The notes: generated from the sequence alone by a model not told the origin. A stretch of 64,000 nucleotides of DNA from Neobacillus cucumis (GCF_023715505.1 NZ_JAMBOH010000022.1:18178-82177); one strand, 5' to 3'. Counted from the stretch's first letter, positions 55,663-64,000 are shown. A program made the numbers and translations.

Positions 55663-56747
55663 TTCTTTTTCACCTTCTTAACAATCAATACAAGAAAAAA
55701 CAATAAAGGGATGTAAACATAATTAAGGAAAAAAGAAATCTTGCCTGTGTAGTCAATCAAGGTGTTAATTTGCCCACGTGTTTTAAAAAAATTTATCGTA
55801 ATTAAAACAATCATTGTTAATAAAAGAACTCCATATTTCTGTTTCAAATGGACAGTCCGTTTTAAAATACGGCTTCCACACCAAAGGGCAATACAAAGAT
55901 TAGGCAGAATGACAATATTCCAGTTGGCAATCCCGATGTATTCAAATCTCTCTACAAAAGGCATCTCGACCACTTTCCAAATCGTCAAGGTGGCCCAGAT
56001 ACTTTTCTGCAGCTGCCCTTCAGAAAAATAAGAAAAGGTTATAATGGTTATGGCCGTATAAAGAATGGTGGTACAGAGGACACCCCAATGGGCCCATTTC
56101 TTTGACTTTTGCGGATCTTTGATAAAGGGATAAAAGAATAACAGTACTTCATAACCTAGATAGGTAAGTGACATTTGATAGGTAGCTTTAATTAAATCTT
56201 TGATAGAGTGGTCAAAGACTGGAAGTAAATTTCTTAAATCGGCATAGGGGAAGGTGAAGAAAAATGTAAAAATTAAGTATGAGGGAAGAACCACTCCAAA
56301 AAAAGCTATGCCTGTAACAATGCGAAAACCTCCAAAAATAATATAGATTGCTAGCACACAGAAAGCGAAAGCATACCAAAATGTACTCATATCCTGGAAC
56401 ATCCATACTTGAACCACTTCAATAAATGTCCGCAGCGTGGTTAAGGCCACACATAAAAAGTAAAGTACAAAAGGCAGAGTGATAAGACGGCCCACTTTTT
56501 TGCCAAAAACATAGGAATGGGCCGACATAATATCACCGTTTACTGTATCAAGAATCCTATACATCATCCATAGAATGATATGTATACTTAATCCGGCAAT
56601 AATGACCGAGATCCAGGCGTCATATCCTGCGGTTAGAGCAATTAATCGCTGAAAGCCTAAAATACCAATACCAAACTGCATGGTATGGACTAGAAAAAAA
56701 ACTAAAAAAGGCGATATTTTTGCTTTTTCAGGTATTAATGGTTCCAT
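55659..56747 (-). CDS. Germinant receptor subunit B (spore germination permease)
   Basis: This is the integral-membrane, amino-acid-permease-like subunit of the receptor, probably the ligand-binding one. The 362-residue product has about ten hydrophobic segments and starts ISPFLVFFLVHTMQFGIGILGFQ, typical of GerB. It is 17 nt downstream of the A gene on the minus strand. Confidence 0.9.
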   Translation of the reverse strand: MEPLIPEKAKISPFLVFFLVHTMQFGIGILGFQRLIALTAGYDAWISVIIAGLSIHIILWMMYRILDTVNGDIMSAHSYVFGKKVGRLITLPFVLYFLCVALTTLRTFIEVVQVWMFQDMSTFWYAFAFCVLAIYIIFGGFRIVTGIAFFGVVLPSYLIFTFFFTFPYADLRNLLPVFDHSIKDLIKATYQMSLTYLGYEVLLFFYPFIKDPQKSKKWAHWGVLCTTILYTAITIITFSYFSEGQLQKSIWATLTIWKVVEMPFVERFEYIGIANWNIVILPNLCIALWCGSRILKRTVHLKQKYGVLLLTMIVLITINFFKTRGQINTLIDYTGKISFFLNYVYIPLLFFLVLIVKKVKKK

Positions 56748-56764
56748 AGATCTTCCTCCGCTTC

Positions 56765-58240
56765 CTATTCGTCAATATCGCTTTTATTAATGAAGGGATA
56801 ACGAACAGGTTTTTTTGTCCTAAGTGTTTGTGGACGTAAGGATTGTTTGCTAAATGGCAGCCTAATCAGGGAATCCTTAAGGTCTGTCATTCTTGGTGGA
56901 TATAAAGGTTCTAAAAAAGGCCTGTTTAAGGAAGTTAGCCGTAATAAATGGGTCATTAAGAAACAAAAACATAAGACAATACCAAGCAGTCCCCAAAGCT
57001 CTGCAAAAAATAGAAATGGAAATCGGAGCAATCGAATGGCATTACCCATTTTATAAACGGGTGTTGTAAAAGATGCCAATGCCGCAAGTGCTACAATGAT
57101 AAGGAGAACATTACTAGTTAATCCAGCCTCAACCGATGCAGTTCCAATGACAATACCTCCTACGATACCAATTGTCTGTCCTACCTTAGTAGGCAGACGG
57201 GCTCCTGCTTCCCTTAGCAGTTCAATGGTCAGCTCCAAAAAGAGTGCCTCTAAAATAGGAGGAAGCGGTATATCTCTCCGAGAGGTGACTAAAGTGTTCA
57301 TTAAGTCTGTTGGTATTAATTCATAATGGTAGGATAATGCTGCTACATAAATAGGTGTGACTAAAATTGAAAAGGCGACTGCGAAAAGCCGAATTAACCG
57401 AAAAAAAGAGGATAACATCCAATTTAAAAAGTAATCCTCAAATGAGCTGAAAAATTCAACGAGTGTAGTCGGCGTAATCAAGGCGTGCGGTGAACCATCA
57501 ACGAATATGGCTATTTTCCCCTCTGCTAAAATGGCCGTAACCCTGTCCGGCCGCTCGGTATCCAAAAGTTGTGGAAAAGGTGAGTTTTTATTATCGGATA
57601 TTAGCTGAACGATATATGAACTATCGGTAATCGCATCAAATTTAATATTTTTAAGCCTCTCCATAACGGTTTTGACATTTGCGGGATCCACAATACCCTC
57701 AAGATATAAGATAGATACCTTCGTTTTTGATAGCGATCCAACAATTAGTTCTTGGACAATTAATTCTTTGACAGGAAGGCGTTTGCGAATCAAGTTTACA
57801 TTTTGATTGATCGATTCAACAAAGGCTTCTTTTGGTCCGATTACACTAAATTCAACCTCTGGGGGTGAAATGCTTCGGACGAGTTCCTTGTGTGCCGCTA
57901 AAAAAACAAAATGATGGCTGTCAGATTCTAATGTTAAAAGGGCATAACCATTGAACAATTTCTGTTCAATCTCGCTTGGATTATTGCTAATTTGTACATC
58001 AGCGAGGGCAATTATTTTCTTTACATCTTCAATTTTTTCAAACGGTTTCTCCAATAAATAGGGAAGGACATTCTCCTGTAAAATTCTTTCATCAATAAGA
58101 GTTGAAATAAACCAAAAAGAGAACTGTTTATTAGTGGGTTCATTAATATAAGAGACTTTTTTAAAATCATTTGAGCGCTTGAGAGTTTTTTCCAACGTTT
58201 CTCTTTCAAGTACTTTATCTTGTTTTGAAAACCAACCCAT
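56765..58240 (-). CDS. Germinant receptor subunit A
   Basis: This is the A subunit of a GerA-family receptor. The 491-residue product has a long cytoplasmic N-terminal domain (with VSILYLEGIVDPANVKTVMERL) and a C-terminal half with several membrane helices, including the conserved DIPLPPILEALFLELTIELLREAGARLPTKVGQTIGIVGG. ATG follows AAAGGACGGTG. It is the first gene of the operon behind a sigma-G-like promoter. The germinant cannot be predicted. Confidence 0.92.
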   Translation of the reverse strand: MGWFSKQDKVLERETLEKTLKRSNDFKKVSYINEPTNKQFSFWFISTLIDERILQENVLPYLLEKPFEKIEDVKKIIALADVQISNNPSEIEQKLFNGYALLTLESDSHHFVFLAAHKELVRSISPPEVEFSVIGPKEAFVESINQNVNLIRKRLPVKELIVQELIVGSLSKTKVSILYLEGIVDPANVKTVMERLKNIKFDAITDSSYIVQLISDNKNSPFPQLLDTERPDRVTAILAEGKIAIFVDGSPHALITPTTLVEFFSSFEDYFLNWMLSSFFRLIRLFAVAFSILVTPIYVAALSYHYELIPTDLMNTLVTSRRDIPLPPILEALFLELTIELLREAGARLPTKVGQTIGIVGGIVIGTASVEAGLTSNVLLIIVALAALASFTTPVYKMGNAIRLLRFPFLFFAELWGLLGIVLCFCFLMTHLLRLTSLNRPFLEPLYPPRMTDLKDSLIRLPFSKQSLRPQTLRTKKPVRYPFINKSDIDE

Positions 58241-58294
58241 CTATGATTGCACCGTCCTTTTCAGCCTACAATTATCGTTTCCCTATTTTGGAAA

Positions 58295-58325
58295 GAGTAT
58301 GAATTAGCGGTTAAAGAGTTATTAA
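58295..58325 (-). promoter_or_regulatory. Sigma-G-like promoter of the germinant receptor operon
   Basis: On the minus strand TTAATA (58325-58320), 18 nt, then CATACTC (58301-58295) matches TGAATA/CATACTA with one mismatch in each box. It lies 55 nt upstream of the A-subunit start. gerA-type operons are sigma-G dependent. Confidence 0.55.
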
Positions 58326-58428
58326 AGGTTTGCATCTTTACTCAATAAGTGATATTAAAAATTGGAAATGAGGACTTTGCATTTCTTAGACCTAAGGGAT
58401 AAAGAATAGTCCTAAGAGGTGAAAAGAA

Positions 58429-58872
58429 GTGACAGTTATAACAACCTTTAAAGAAAAACGACGTGAAAAGCAGATTAAATATGAACGTTCAGTGCTGAGG
58501 GATTTATCGATTAATACATTGAAAGAAAGAGTAAAACAATATTTCGGTTCCACAAGCCTTGCCAATAGCTTTGTGATGAATTCAGGAATAGAAGAAGCTT
58601 GTTATGATGTCGCCCTTGAGGCATTCCTCTTGGGGGCTAAATTCAGTAAGTTTGGCTATTATGGTGATAATCTTGAGGATGTAAGAAAACGGTGTTTTAG
58701 AGAAGAAAAACATCTGATTGATACACTTTACAATTTTCTGCTCTATTGGGGAAATGGCCAAGAAGGCACTATGAGTGAGTCGCTATATTATCTATGCGAA
58801 CAATATATCTTTGTCTGGTGGAAAGAGGGTTATGAAAAAGGGCAGAGACGACATAAGCTGAGATTACATTAA
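58429..58872 (+). CDS. ybaK: DUF2521 protein, YbaK-like
   Basis: This conserved Bacillus protein of unknown function lies upstream of cwlD, as B. subtilis ybaK does. The 147-residue product has a basic N-terminal helix (TTFKEKRREKQIKYERSVLRDL) and a C-terminal WWKEGYEKGQRRHKLRLH. The start is GTG after AGAGGTGAAAAGAA. The assignment rests on length and position; function is not known. Confidence 0.78.
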   Translation: MTVITTFKEKRREKQIKYERSVLRDLSINTLKERVKQYFGSTSLANSFVMNSGIEEACYDVALEAFLLGAKFSKFGYYGDNLEDVRKRCFREEKHLIDTLYNFLLYWGNGQEGTMSESLYYLCEQYIFVWWKEGYEKGQRRHKLRLH

Positions 58873-58960
58873 ACCCAAAAAGCATCCTGTAAGGGTTCAT
58901 GCTGCTCAATTTCTTTTTAAGAGCTTCTATGTACACTGCTTAAAGGTGCTTTTTGGGGTT
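58872..58960. other. Long inverted repeat between ybaK and cwlD
   Basis: AACCCAAAAAGCA (58872-58884) and TGCTTTTTGGGGTT (58947-58960) are inverted copies separated by about 62 nt. No T run follows on the plus strand. It may act as a large terminator-like structure. Confidence 0.45.
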
Positions 58961-59022
58961 CTAAAACTTCCCCTTGTCCCATATAGTTAACTGAACAGGG
59001 ACGAGCGGGAAGGAGGATATGG

Positions 59023-59745
59023 GTGGCTAAGCGCAGATTAAAGATTATTAGCTTTATTTCAGGATTAATCGTGTTATTTTTTATACTACAGCATGATTTT
59101 AGTGAAAATAATTCATGGAAAACCTGGAATCTTCCCTTATCAGGAAAAATAATCTTGTTGGATGCAGGTCACGGAGGGCCCGATGGCGGGGCAGGTACAG
59201 GCGAGACGCTTGAAAAGGATATTGCTTTAGAAATCACCAAAAATGTTCGTGACTACCTGCAACAGCAAGGGGCTCTTGTGATTATGACAAGGGAAAAGGA
59301 TGAGGATTTAGCCGACCCTGATACGAGGGGCTATAGCCGCAGGAAGGTAGAAGACCTCAAAAAAAGATTGAAAATGATAAATAAAACAGATATTGACCTA
59401 TTTGTCAGTATTCATTTAAATGCCATTCCGTCCTCTAGATGGAGTGGTGCTCAAACCTTTTACGCTCCGCATTATAAGGAAAACGCCCGAGCGGCAAAGT
59501 TTATTCAAGAAGAGCTCCGGAGAAATCTCGAAAACACTGAACGTAAAGCCAAGCCCATCAATCAAGTGTATATCTTGAAAAACGCGAAAAAACCAGGTGT
59601 TCTAGTAGAGGTAGGGTTTCTCTCCAATCCAAGGGAAAAGACGCTCCTAAAAAAGGAGTCCTATCAAGAAAAAGTGTCCGCTTCTATAAATAACGGAATC
59701 CTGCGTTACTTTACAAATGAAAAGGAATTAAAAGAAGCAGATTAA
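59023..59745 (+). CDS. cwlD: N-acetylmuramoyl-L-alanine amidase CwlD
   Basis: CwlD cleaves the peptide from muramic acid as the first step in making the muramic-delta-lactam of spore cortex, acting with PdaA and GerD-independent partners. The 240-residue product has an N-terminal membrane/signal segment (8-22), then an Amidase_3 domain with LLDAGHGGPDGGAG (zinc His), SIHLNA, and KPGVLVEVGFLSN (catalytic Glu). The start is GTG after GGAAGGAGGATATGG. The order ybaK-cwlD-salA is conserved. Confidence 0.94.
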   Translation: MAKRRLKIISFISGLIVLFFILQHDFSENNSWKTWNLPLSGKIILLDAGHGGPDGGAGTGETLEKDIALEITKNVRDYLQQQGALVIMTREKDEDLADPDTRGYSRRKVEDLKKRLKMINKTDIDLFVSIHLNAIPSSRWSGAQTFYAPHYKENARAAKFIQEELRRNLENTERKAKPINQVYILKNAKKPGVLVEVGFLSNPREKTLLKKESYQEKVSASINNGILRYFTNEKELKEAD

Positions 59746-59891
59746 GGGAGATGGAGGCATCTTCCGATTTTTTATGCAATGAGTAAAAAGCAGACTTTAG
59801 ATTTGTATAAACGTGTGATTGAATTAACTGTTTCTCGTCTCGGTTATGGTATACTGAAAATGAAAAAGAATTCATAGGTGAGGTGCATTTT

Positions 59892-60944
59892 ATGTTAACA
59901 GAGAATAATGTCCGAGAAGTTCTGGGCGGCCTCAAAGAGCCCTTTTTACATAAAACATTAGCTGAATTAAACGCTATTGAGGAAATTAAAATTAAAGAAG
60001 AAAAGAATCATGTTAGTGTTAAGGTGTTGATTGCGAAAACGGGGACAAGCGAACAGCTTCAACTCCAAACACAAGTTGTTAGTGTGTTAAAAGAAGCAGG
60101 AGCGGCTACTGTTGGAATCCGATTTGCTGAACTGCCAGAAGAAGTCTTAGCACAACATCGTAATGCAGAACCAGAGCAGGACCAAAACCTCCTTAATTCA
60201 AAAAATACAACCTTCATTGCGATTGCCAGCGGAAAAGGAGGCGTAGGTAAATCAACCGTTTCCGTTAACCTTGCTGTAGCCCTAGCACGGTTAGGTAAAA
60301 AGGTAGGGCTAATTGATGCGGATATCTACGGATTTAGTGTACCTGATATGATGGGTATTACAAATCGGCCTGTTGTACGCGGCGAAAAGATTATTCCTGT
60401 AAACAGATTTGGGGTTCAAGTTATTTCAATGGGCTTTTTTGTAGAGGATAATGCTCCTATTATTTGGCGTGGTCCTATGTTAGGCAAGATGCTCAATAGT
60501 TTCTTCAATGAAGTAGAATGGGGAGAACTTGATTATTTATTATTAGATTTGCCTCCTGGTACTGGGGACGTTGCTTTAGACGTTCATACCATGCTTCCTT
60601 CTTGTAAGGAAATTATTGTTACGACACCACATCCAACCGCTGCGTTCGTAGCAGCTCGTGCAGGTGCTATGGCTCTAAGAACAGAGCATGAGGTATTAGG
60701 AGTAATTGAAAATATGGCTTACTTTGAAAGTAAGCTAACCGGTGAAAAAGAATATGTATTTGGACGTGGGGGAGGAGACAAGCTTGCAGAAGAATTAAAT
60801 ACAGTTCTTCTTGGACGCTTGCCGTTGAACCAGCCTGATTGGAATGATGAAGATTTTGCACCATCTGTTTATCAAGAAGATCACCAAATTGGAAAAATTT
60901 ATTTAGAAATTGCTGAAAAGGTTACAAGCCTGCTAAAAAAATAA
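59892..60944 (+). CDS. salA: Mrp/ApbC-family ATPase SalA
   Basis: This is a P-loop ATPase of the Mrp/NBP35 family. In B. subtilis SalA represses scoC, and related proteins carry Fe-S clusters. The 350-residue product has an N-terminal DUF59-type domain (1-90) and Walker A SGKGGVGKS (113-121), then GLIDADIYGFSVPDMMG and DLPPGTGDVALDVHT. ATG at 59892 follows AGGTGAGGTG; the GTG at 59883 falls in that site. It is followed by a clear terminator. Confidence 0.93.
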   Translation: MLTENNVREVLGGLKEPFLHKTLAELNAIEEIKIKEEKNHVSVKVLIAKTGTSEQLQLQTQVVSVLKEAGAATVGIRFAELPEEVLAQHRNAEPEQDQNLLNSKNTTFIAIASGKGGVGKSTVSVNLAVALARLGKKVGLIDADIYGFSVPDMMGITNRPVVRGEKIIPVNRFGVQVISMGFFVEDNAPIIWRGPMLGKMLNSFFNEVEWGELDYLLLDLPPGTGDVALDVHTMLPSCKEIIVTTPHPTAAFVAARAGAMALRTEHEVLGVIENMAYFESKLTGEKEYVFGRGGGDKLAEELNTVLLGRLPLNQPDWNDEDFAPSVYQEDHQIGKIYLEIAEKVTSLLKK

Positions 60945-60945
60945 G

Positions 60946-60981
60946 AAAAAAGCCTCTTCCTTAATTGGATGAGGCTTTTTT
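60946..60981 (+). terminator. Terminator after salA
   Basis: AAAAAAGCCTC and GAGGCTTTTTT form a stem with A and T runs. Confidence 0.9.
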
Positions 60982-61040
60982 GTCGCTAAGGACATTATAA
61001 AATTTTCTCATGTGGATAACGGTTAATAAACGGACTAGCG

Positions 61041-61093
61041 ACGTCCAGCTTGTCTTATGCTTGTCGGGGCTGATCAAGGCGCTTGCGCTTTTC
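61041..61093. repeat. Short copy of the host intergenic repeat
   Basis: ACGTCCAGCTTGTCTTATGC through GGGGCTGATCAAGGCGCTTG and GCGCTTTT matches the right end of the repeat at 38212-38457. It shows that the family occurs in both the core and accessory parts of the chromosome. Confidence 0.6.
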
Positions 61094-61110
61094 CTATGAT
61101 CACTAGTCCA

Positions 61111-61674
61111 TTATTTTTTTGATTCCTCCTCTGCAGCCTTTAACAGTAACTCTTGTATTTTAGCTTTATAAAGCGGGCTATTGATTGTTTCTGTAATCAC
61201 ATCTTGAAGACTTTCCCGATATTCCTTGGTTTTTAAGGCGTCCGTCATTTGTTTTTGAATTTCAGGCTCTTTAAAAACTTGAACCATCATCGCTCTATAC
61301 TGAGGGTCATTCATTAATTCCTTTAATAAGGTCTTATTTTCATTTTTCATGTTTTTAGCTACGCCCTGGGCAAAAGCAGGGTCACTAAATGCCTTCTTCC
61401 AAAAATCAATGGCTTTATCTGATGTCAAAGTAGTCTGAATGGTGTCCGCAACAACCTTTTGATCCATTACAAGCTTTTCCTTCATCGCATCAGAGGTCAT
61501 TACATCTTGAATTGCCTTCTTACCATCATCGGTTTTAAGGATATCAACCACCATTTTTTTAGTTTGGTCATAGTCGATTTGTCCCCCACCGCTTGATTCA
61601 TTACTAGAAGCGCAACTGGTTAGGAACAACATGATGGGTAGGAGGAGCAACATACTTTTTCTTCTCATTTTCAA
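61111..61674 (-). CDS. gerD: Spore germination lipoprotein GerD
   Basis: GerD clusters the germinant receptors into the germinosome in the spore inner membrane. The 187-residue product has lipobox LTSC (Cys21) and a helical body (DYDQTKKMVVDILKTDDGKKAIQDVM and similar) that forms a superhelical trimer in the family. ATG follows AAAGGAGCTTGAAA. A sigma-G promoter lies just upstream. Confidence 0.94.
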   Translation of the reverse strand: MKMRRKSMLLLLPIMLFLTSCASSNESSGGGQIDYDQTKKMVVDILKTDDGKKAIQDVMTSDAMKEKLVMDQKVVADTIQTTLTSDKAIDFWKKAFSDPAFAQGVAKNMKNENKTLLKELMNDPQYRAMMVQVFKEPEIQKQMTDALKTKEYRESLQDVITETINSPLYKAKIQELLLKAAEEESKK

Positions 61675-61702
61675 GCTCCTTTCACATATAAATCCTTAAT
61701 TT

Positions 61703-61732
61703 TAGGATGAGAAATTAAAGCTAGATTATTCG
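61703..61732 (-). promoter_or_regulatory. Sigma-G promoter of gerD
   Basis: On the minus strand CGAATA (61732-61727), 17 nt, then CATCCTA (61709-61703) agrees with TGAATA/CATACTA at all but one base in each box. gerD is a known sigma-G gene. Confidence 0.75.
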
Positions 61733-61817
61733 CCTGAAAAAATGAAATTATGGATTTTTCACATTTTGATTGGTACAATCAGTATGAAATAAATTTAGTA
61801 TTCTGGAGGTTTGAGGT

Positions 61818-62507
61818 GTGACAAGCCGTAATTGGGTTAGACTATTTATGTCCACATTATTAGTTGGCGGGATCACAACAGCTATTGTGGGCTTTATCAT
61901 TCGCTGGGATGAATTTCAGCCTTACTTTACTCATTTTCAAATTATTGATATTTTATCCACGTTAATTTGGCTAATTGTTATGGGATTTCTATTTAGTATG
62001 ATCAGCCAAATGGGTTTCTTTTCATATTTAACAATCCACCGGTTTGGATTAGGGATTTTTAAGTCCGTATCCCTATGGAATTCTGTTCAAGTTGTTCTCA
62101 TTCTGTTTGGTTTATTCGATTTAGTCTACTTACGTTATGAGAACTTTGCTAAAACAGGGGATTCTATTCTTCCTTATTTTGGACCGGCATTTCTTCTATT
62201 AGCTGCTGCTCTTGTTGTAGCATGGTATAAAGTGAAACAAACAAACCGAGGAGCCTTTATCCCAGCGTTGTTTTTTATGATTGTCGCAACATTAGTTGAA
62301 TGGGTTCCGGTCCTGCGAGAAAATGAAAAGAATTGGTTCTATCTCATGATGGTTTCCTTACTAGCCTGTAATGCCTATCAAATATTAGTCCTTCATAAAT
62401 TAAACGCTCAGTCCGTACAAGAAAGACAAAAACGAGCGGAGCATAACAATCCTAAAATGAAAAATGCGAATAAAAGTGAAAGAATATCAAAAAAACCGTC
62501 CATGTAA
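61818..62507 (+). CDS. kbaA: KinB-signalling pathway activation membrane protein KbaA
   Basis: KbaA is needed for KinB to feed the Spo0A phosphorelay. The 229-residue product has about six hydrophobic segments and is a little longer than the B. subtilis protein because of a basic C-terminal tail. The start is GTG after TGGAGGTTTGAGGT. The position between gerD and pdaB is conserved. Confidence 0.9.
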   Translation: MTSRNWVRLFMSTLLVGGITTAIVGFIIRWDEFQPYFTHFQIIDILSTLIWLIVMGFLFSMISQMGFFSYLTIHRFGLGIFKSVSLWNSVQVVLILFGLFDLVYLRYENFAKTGDSILPYFGPAFLLLAAALVVAWYKVKQTNRGAFIPALFFMIVATLVEWVPVLRENEKNWFYLMMVSLLACNAYQILVLHKLNAQSVQERQKRAEHNNPKMKNANKSERISKKPSM

Positions 62508-62523
62508 TATGGGCGGTTTTTTT
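62488..62523. terminator. Bidirectional terminator between kbaA and pdaB
   Basis: AAAAAACCGTCCAT and ATGGGCGGTTTTTTT form a stem over the end of kbaA, serving both convergent genes. Confidence 0.88.
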
Positions 62524-62532
62524 CTTTAGAAC

Positions 62533-63285
62533 TTAATGGATCTCTTTAGAATGGACTTCTCCGTTAGCAATCATTTCTGATACCGATACAAGCTTTAGTC
62601 CCTTTTGTCGGATATCAGCAAGAATCAGCGGCAGTGCTTTAGCGGTTTGCTTTGCTGAATCAGAGGCATGGAGTAGGACTATATCCCCATCATCTGCCTT
62701 CCTTACATTTTCAACTATTTTTTCTACGCCAGGATTTTGCCAATCCTTCGAGTCTACCTTCCAGTGAACAACTGTATAGCCATAACGCTTAGCAATTTTT
62801 AATGTACGCTCATCAAAATGACCTGTCGGTGCCCGTAAAACCTTGATATCTTTTACATTTAACTTAGTGAACACTTCTTGAGCCTTCGAAATATCTTTTG
62901 CAATTTTAGCATCCTCTACATCAAGGTAATCAACATAATCGTAGCCTAGAATTCCAATTTCATAGCCTTCTTTCACAATGCGGTTGACAATGTCAGGGTG
63001 ACGTTCTGCCCAAGAACCAGCTAGGAAGAAAGTTGCTGAACTAACGTTCTCCTTCTTTAACACATCTAAAATGGGCTCTGCTTTTTCATCCCCCCAGCCT
63101 ATGTTAAATGTGAGGGCTAGATCCTTTTCGCCGCGATAAATCGCATTCGTGCTATCCTTTGTTGAAAAGACAGGAATCTGTACTAGGTTTTCCATGTAGA
63201 GGAACCAAGCTGTGAAAAAAGCAGCGATGAAAATTAGTGATACATTTTTTAACGCTTTACCGTTTAATACATAAAAGAAATTCAT
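62533..63285 (-). CDS. pdaB: Sporulation polysaccharide deacetylase PdaB
   Basis: PdaB (YbaN) is a NodB-fold protein needed to maintain spores late in sporulation. The 250-residue product has an N-terminal membrane anchor (about 8-26) and a NodB domain with SWAERHPDIV, RAPTGHFDE and DIVLLHASDSAKQTAKALP. Motif 1 reads LTFNIGWGDE: the Asp usual after TF (TFDISWGDE in B. subtilis) is Asn here. ATG at 63285 follows AGGTGGAAAAGG; a longer frame to 63357 passes through the promoter. Confidence 0.93.
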   Translation of the reverse strand: MNFFYVLNGKALKNVSLIFIAAFFTAWFLYMENLVQIPVFSTKDSTNAIYRGEKDLALTFNIGWGDEKAEPILDVLKKENVSSATFFLAGSWAERHPDIVNRIVKEGYEIGILGYDYVDYLDVEDAKIAKDISKAQEVFTKLNVKDIKVLRAPTGHFDERTLKIAKRYGYTVVHWKVDSKDWQNPGVEKIVENVRKADDGDIVLLHASDSAKQTAKALPLILADIRQKGLKLVSVSEMIANGEVHSKEIH

Positions 63286-63320
63286 CCTTTTCCACCTCGT
63301 CCAATACCATCCTTGTCTCA

Positions 63321-63349
63321 AACTTATGCTCTGAATTTTGATAATATGA
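63321..63349 (-). promoter_or_regulatory. Sigma-E promoter of pdaB
   Basis: On the minus strand TCATATT (63349-63343), 14 nt, then CATAAGTT (63328-63321) fits the sigma-E consensus, about 35 nt before the pdaB start. pdaB is sigma-E dependent in B. subtilis. Confidence 0.65.
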
Positions 63350-63424
63350 TTAAACATTTTGATTATAAAATTTCTAAATTTGGAAAAGACTACTATAACA
63401 AGATACTTCGCTGGAGGTTTTTCA

Positions 63425-63655
63425 ATGTTTGGACTTCTAATTAATGAAAAGGAAGTAAAAGAAATGGAATACCTGATTAAAAGAGAGATGGATGAAATAT
63501 TATTTGATTTAAAAGATGATCGAATTGATCATGTTGTAAAGAGATCAATGGAGGAGAGATATAAGATTCTATTTACCTTATTTAAGCGGGTTGCATCTCC
63601 CCAAGAATGTTTAAAATATATTCGAAGAAGCAATAAGGACCGGAAAAAGGGTTAA
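63425..63655 (+). CDS. Small conserved Bacillus protein of unknown function
   Basis: The 76-residue product is charged and helical (KEVKEMEYLIKREMDEILFDL) with RVASPQECLKYIRRS near the end. ATG at 63425 follows TGGAGGTTTTTCA. Similar small ORFs precede the rRNA operon in other Bacillus, as I recall. No function is assigned. Confidence 0.75.
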   Translation: MFGLLINEKEVKEMEYLIKREMDEILFDLKDDRIDHVVKRSMEERYKILFTLFKRVASPQECLKYIRRSNKDRKKG

Positions 63656-63680
63656 TGCTTAATTTTTTTTGAAAAACACG

Positions 63681-63709
63681 TTGACATGTAAAGATTATCT
63701 TGTTATATT
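63681..63709 (+). promoter_or_regulatory. rRNA operon promoter P1
   Basis: TTGACA (63681-63686), 17 nt, TATATT (63704-63709). Confidence 0.75.
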
Positions 63710-63754
63710 AATAAACGTCGCTGCTAACAGTGAAAAATAACTTAAAAAAAGTTG

Positions 63755-63783
63755 TTGACTTTGCTGACTACAGATGATATATT
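63755..63783 (+). promoter_or_regulatory. rRNA operon promoter P2
   Basis: TTGACT (63755-63760), 17 nt, TATATT (63778-63783). A boxA-like TGTTCTTTGAAAACT follows near 63812, as in Bacillus rRNA leaders. Confidence 0.8.
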
Positions 63784-63909
63784 ATAAAAGTCGCTTTTGG
63801 CGATATGTAAAATTGTTCTTTGAAAACTAAACAAACAAAAACGTCAACAAACAATAATATTAGTTTCTACTATGAAACTAAGCCAACGTAACAAATTGAG
63901 CTAATCAAC

Positions 63910-64000
63910 TTTCATGGAGAGTTTGATCCTGGCTCAGGACGAACGCTGGCGGCGTGCCTAATACATGCAAGTCGAGCGAATCAATAGGAGCTTGCTCCTG
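63910..64000 (+). rRNA. 16S ribosomal RNA, 5' end (partial)
   Basis: The sequence contains GAGAGTTTGATCCTGGCTCA, then GACGAACGCTGGCGGCGTGC, the universal 5' end of bacterial 16S rRNA. The gene runs off the window after about 90 bases. Its position after pdaB matches the rRNA operon downstream of ybaN/pdaB in B. subtilis. Confidence 0.98.

Noticed and set aside
58980..58987. Sigma-E -10 box (CATATAGT) for cwlD
   Set aside because: No acceptable -35 element lies at the right distance, so it was not listed as a feature.

Overview
The window is chromosomal DNA from a spore-forming member of the Bacillaceae (Bacillus sensu lato). The evidence is the gene order (rplKA-rplJL-rsmC-like-rpoBC-L7Ae-like-rpsL-rpsG-fusA-tuf-S10/spc/alpha operons-ecfA1A2T-truA-rplM-rpsI, then ybaK-cwlD-salA-gerD-kbaA-pdaB-16S rRNA), the AGGAGG-type ribosome binding sites with frequent GTG/TTG starts, and the spore-specific genes. 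The species cannot be fixed from this window.

Region 1 (1-35370) is the conserved transcription/translation super-cluster. Ribosomal protein, RNA polymerase, elongation factor, SecY, adenylate kinase, IF-1, ECF transporter and TruA genes all point rightward. Visible regulation includes L1-type hairpins before rplK and rplA, an L10 leader before rplJ, an L13-type leader before rplM, a long leader with two sigma-A promoters before rpsJ, and a consensus promoter before the L7Ae-like gene. Two oddities stand out. The methionine aminopeptidase gene normally found between adk and infA survives only as a frameshifted scrap, and mobile-looking repeat elements sit between rplJ/rplL and between rpoB/rpoC.

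Region 2 (35371-about 54600) is accessory DNA between rpsI and the sporulation genes. It appears to be built of modules separated by copies of the rpsI 3' end. The native end (copy A) is followed by a PQQ module (35.4-43.8 kb). This holds a secreted small protein, a lipoprotein PQQ-dependent alcohol dehydrogenase with a fused cytochrome c and an Asp-Tyr-Asp motif typical of lanthanide enzymes, pqqA (24 residues), a two-helix membrane protein, pqqB with a probable ATT start, pqqC, pqqD, pqqE and an MFS transporter. A near-identical 94-nt copy of the rpsI end and terminator (copy B) closes that module. Next come a split LigD (polymerase and ligase as two divergent genes), a more diverged rpsI scar (copy C), and a thiazole/oxazole-modified peptide cluster of the heterocycloanthracin/sonorensin type (Cys/Gly/Phe-rich precursor, ThiF-like partner, YcaO cyclodehydratase, SagB-type dehydrogenase). 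That cluster ends in a terminator resembling the rpsI one. A set of GerPA/PF- and GerPC-like spore coat germination genes follows, two with sigma-K-like promoters.

Region 3 (54601-64000) returns to sporulation and germination: a gerABC-type germinant receptor operon on the minus strand with a sigma-G-like promoter, then the conserved ybaK-cwlD-salA-gerD-kbaA-pdaB block, a small conserved ORF, tandem rRNA promoters and the first ~90 bases of a 16S rRNA gene.

The most unusual content is the complete PQQ biosynthesis and PQQ-enzyme module in a Gram-positive spore former, carried in what looks like stepwise island accretion at the 3' end of rpsI. No integrase is visible in the window.
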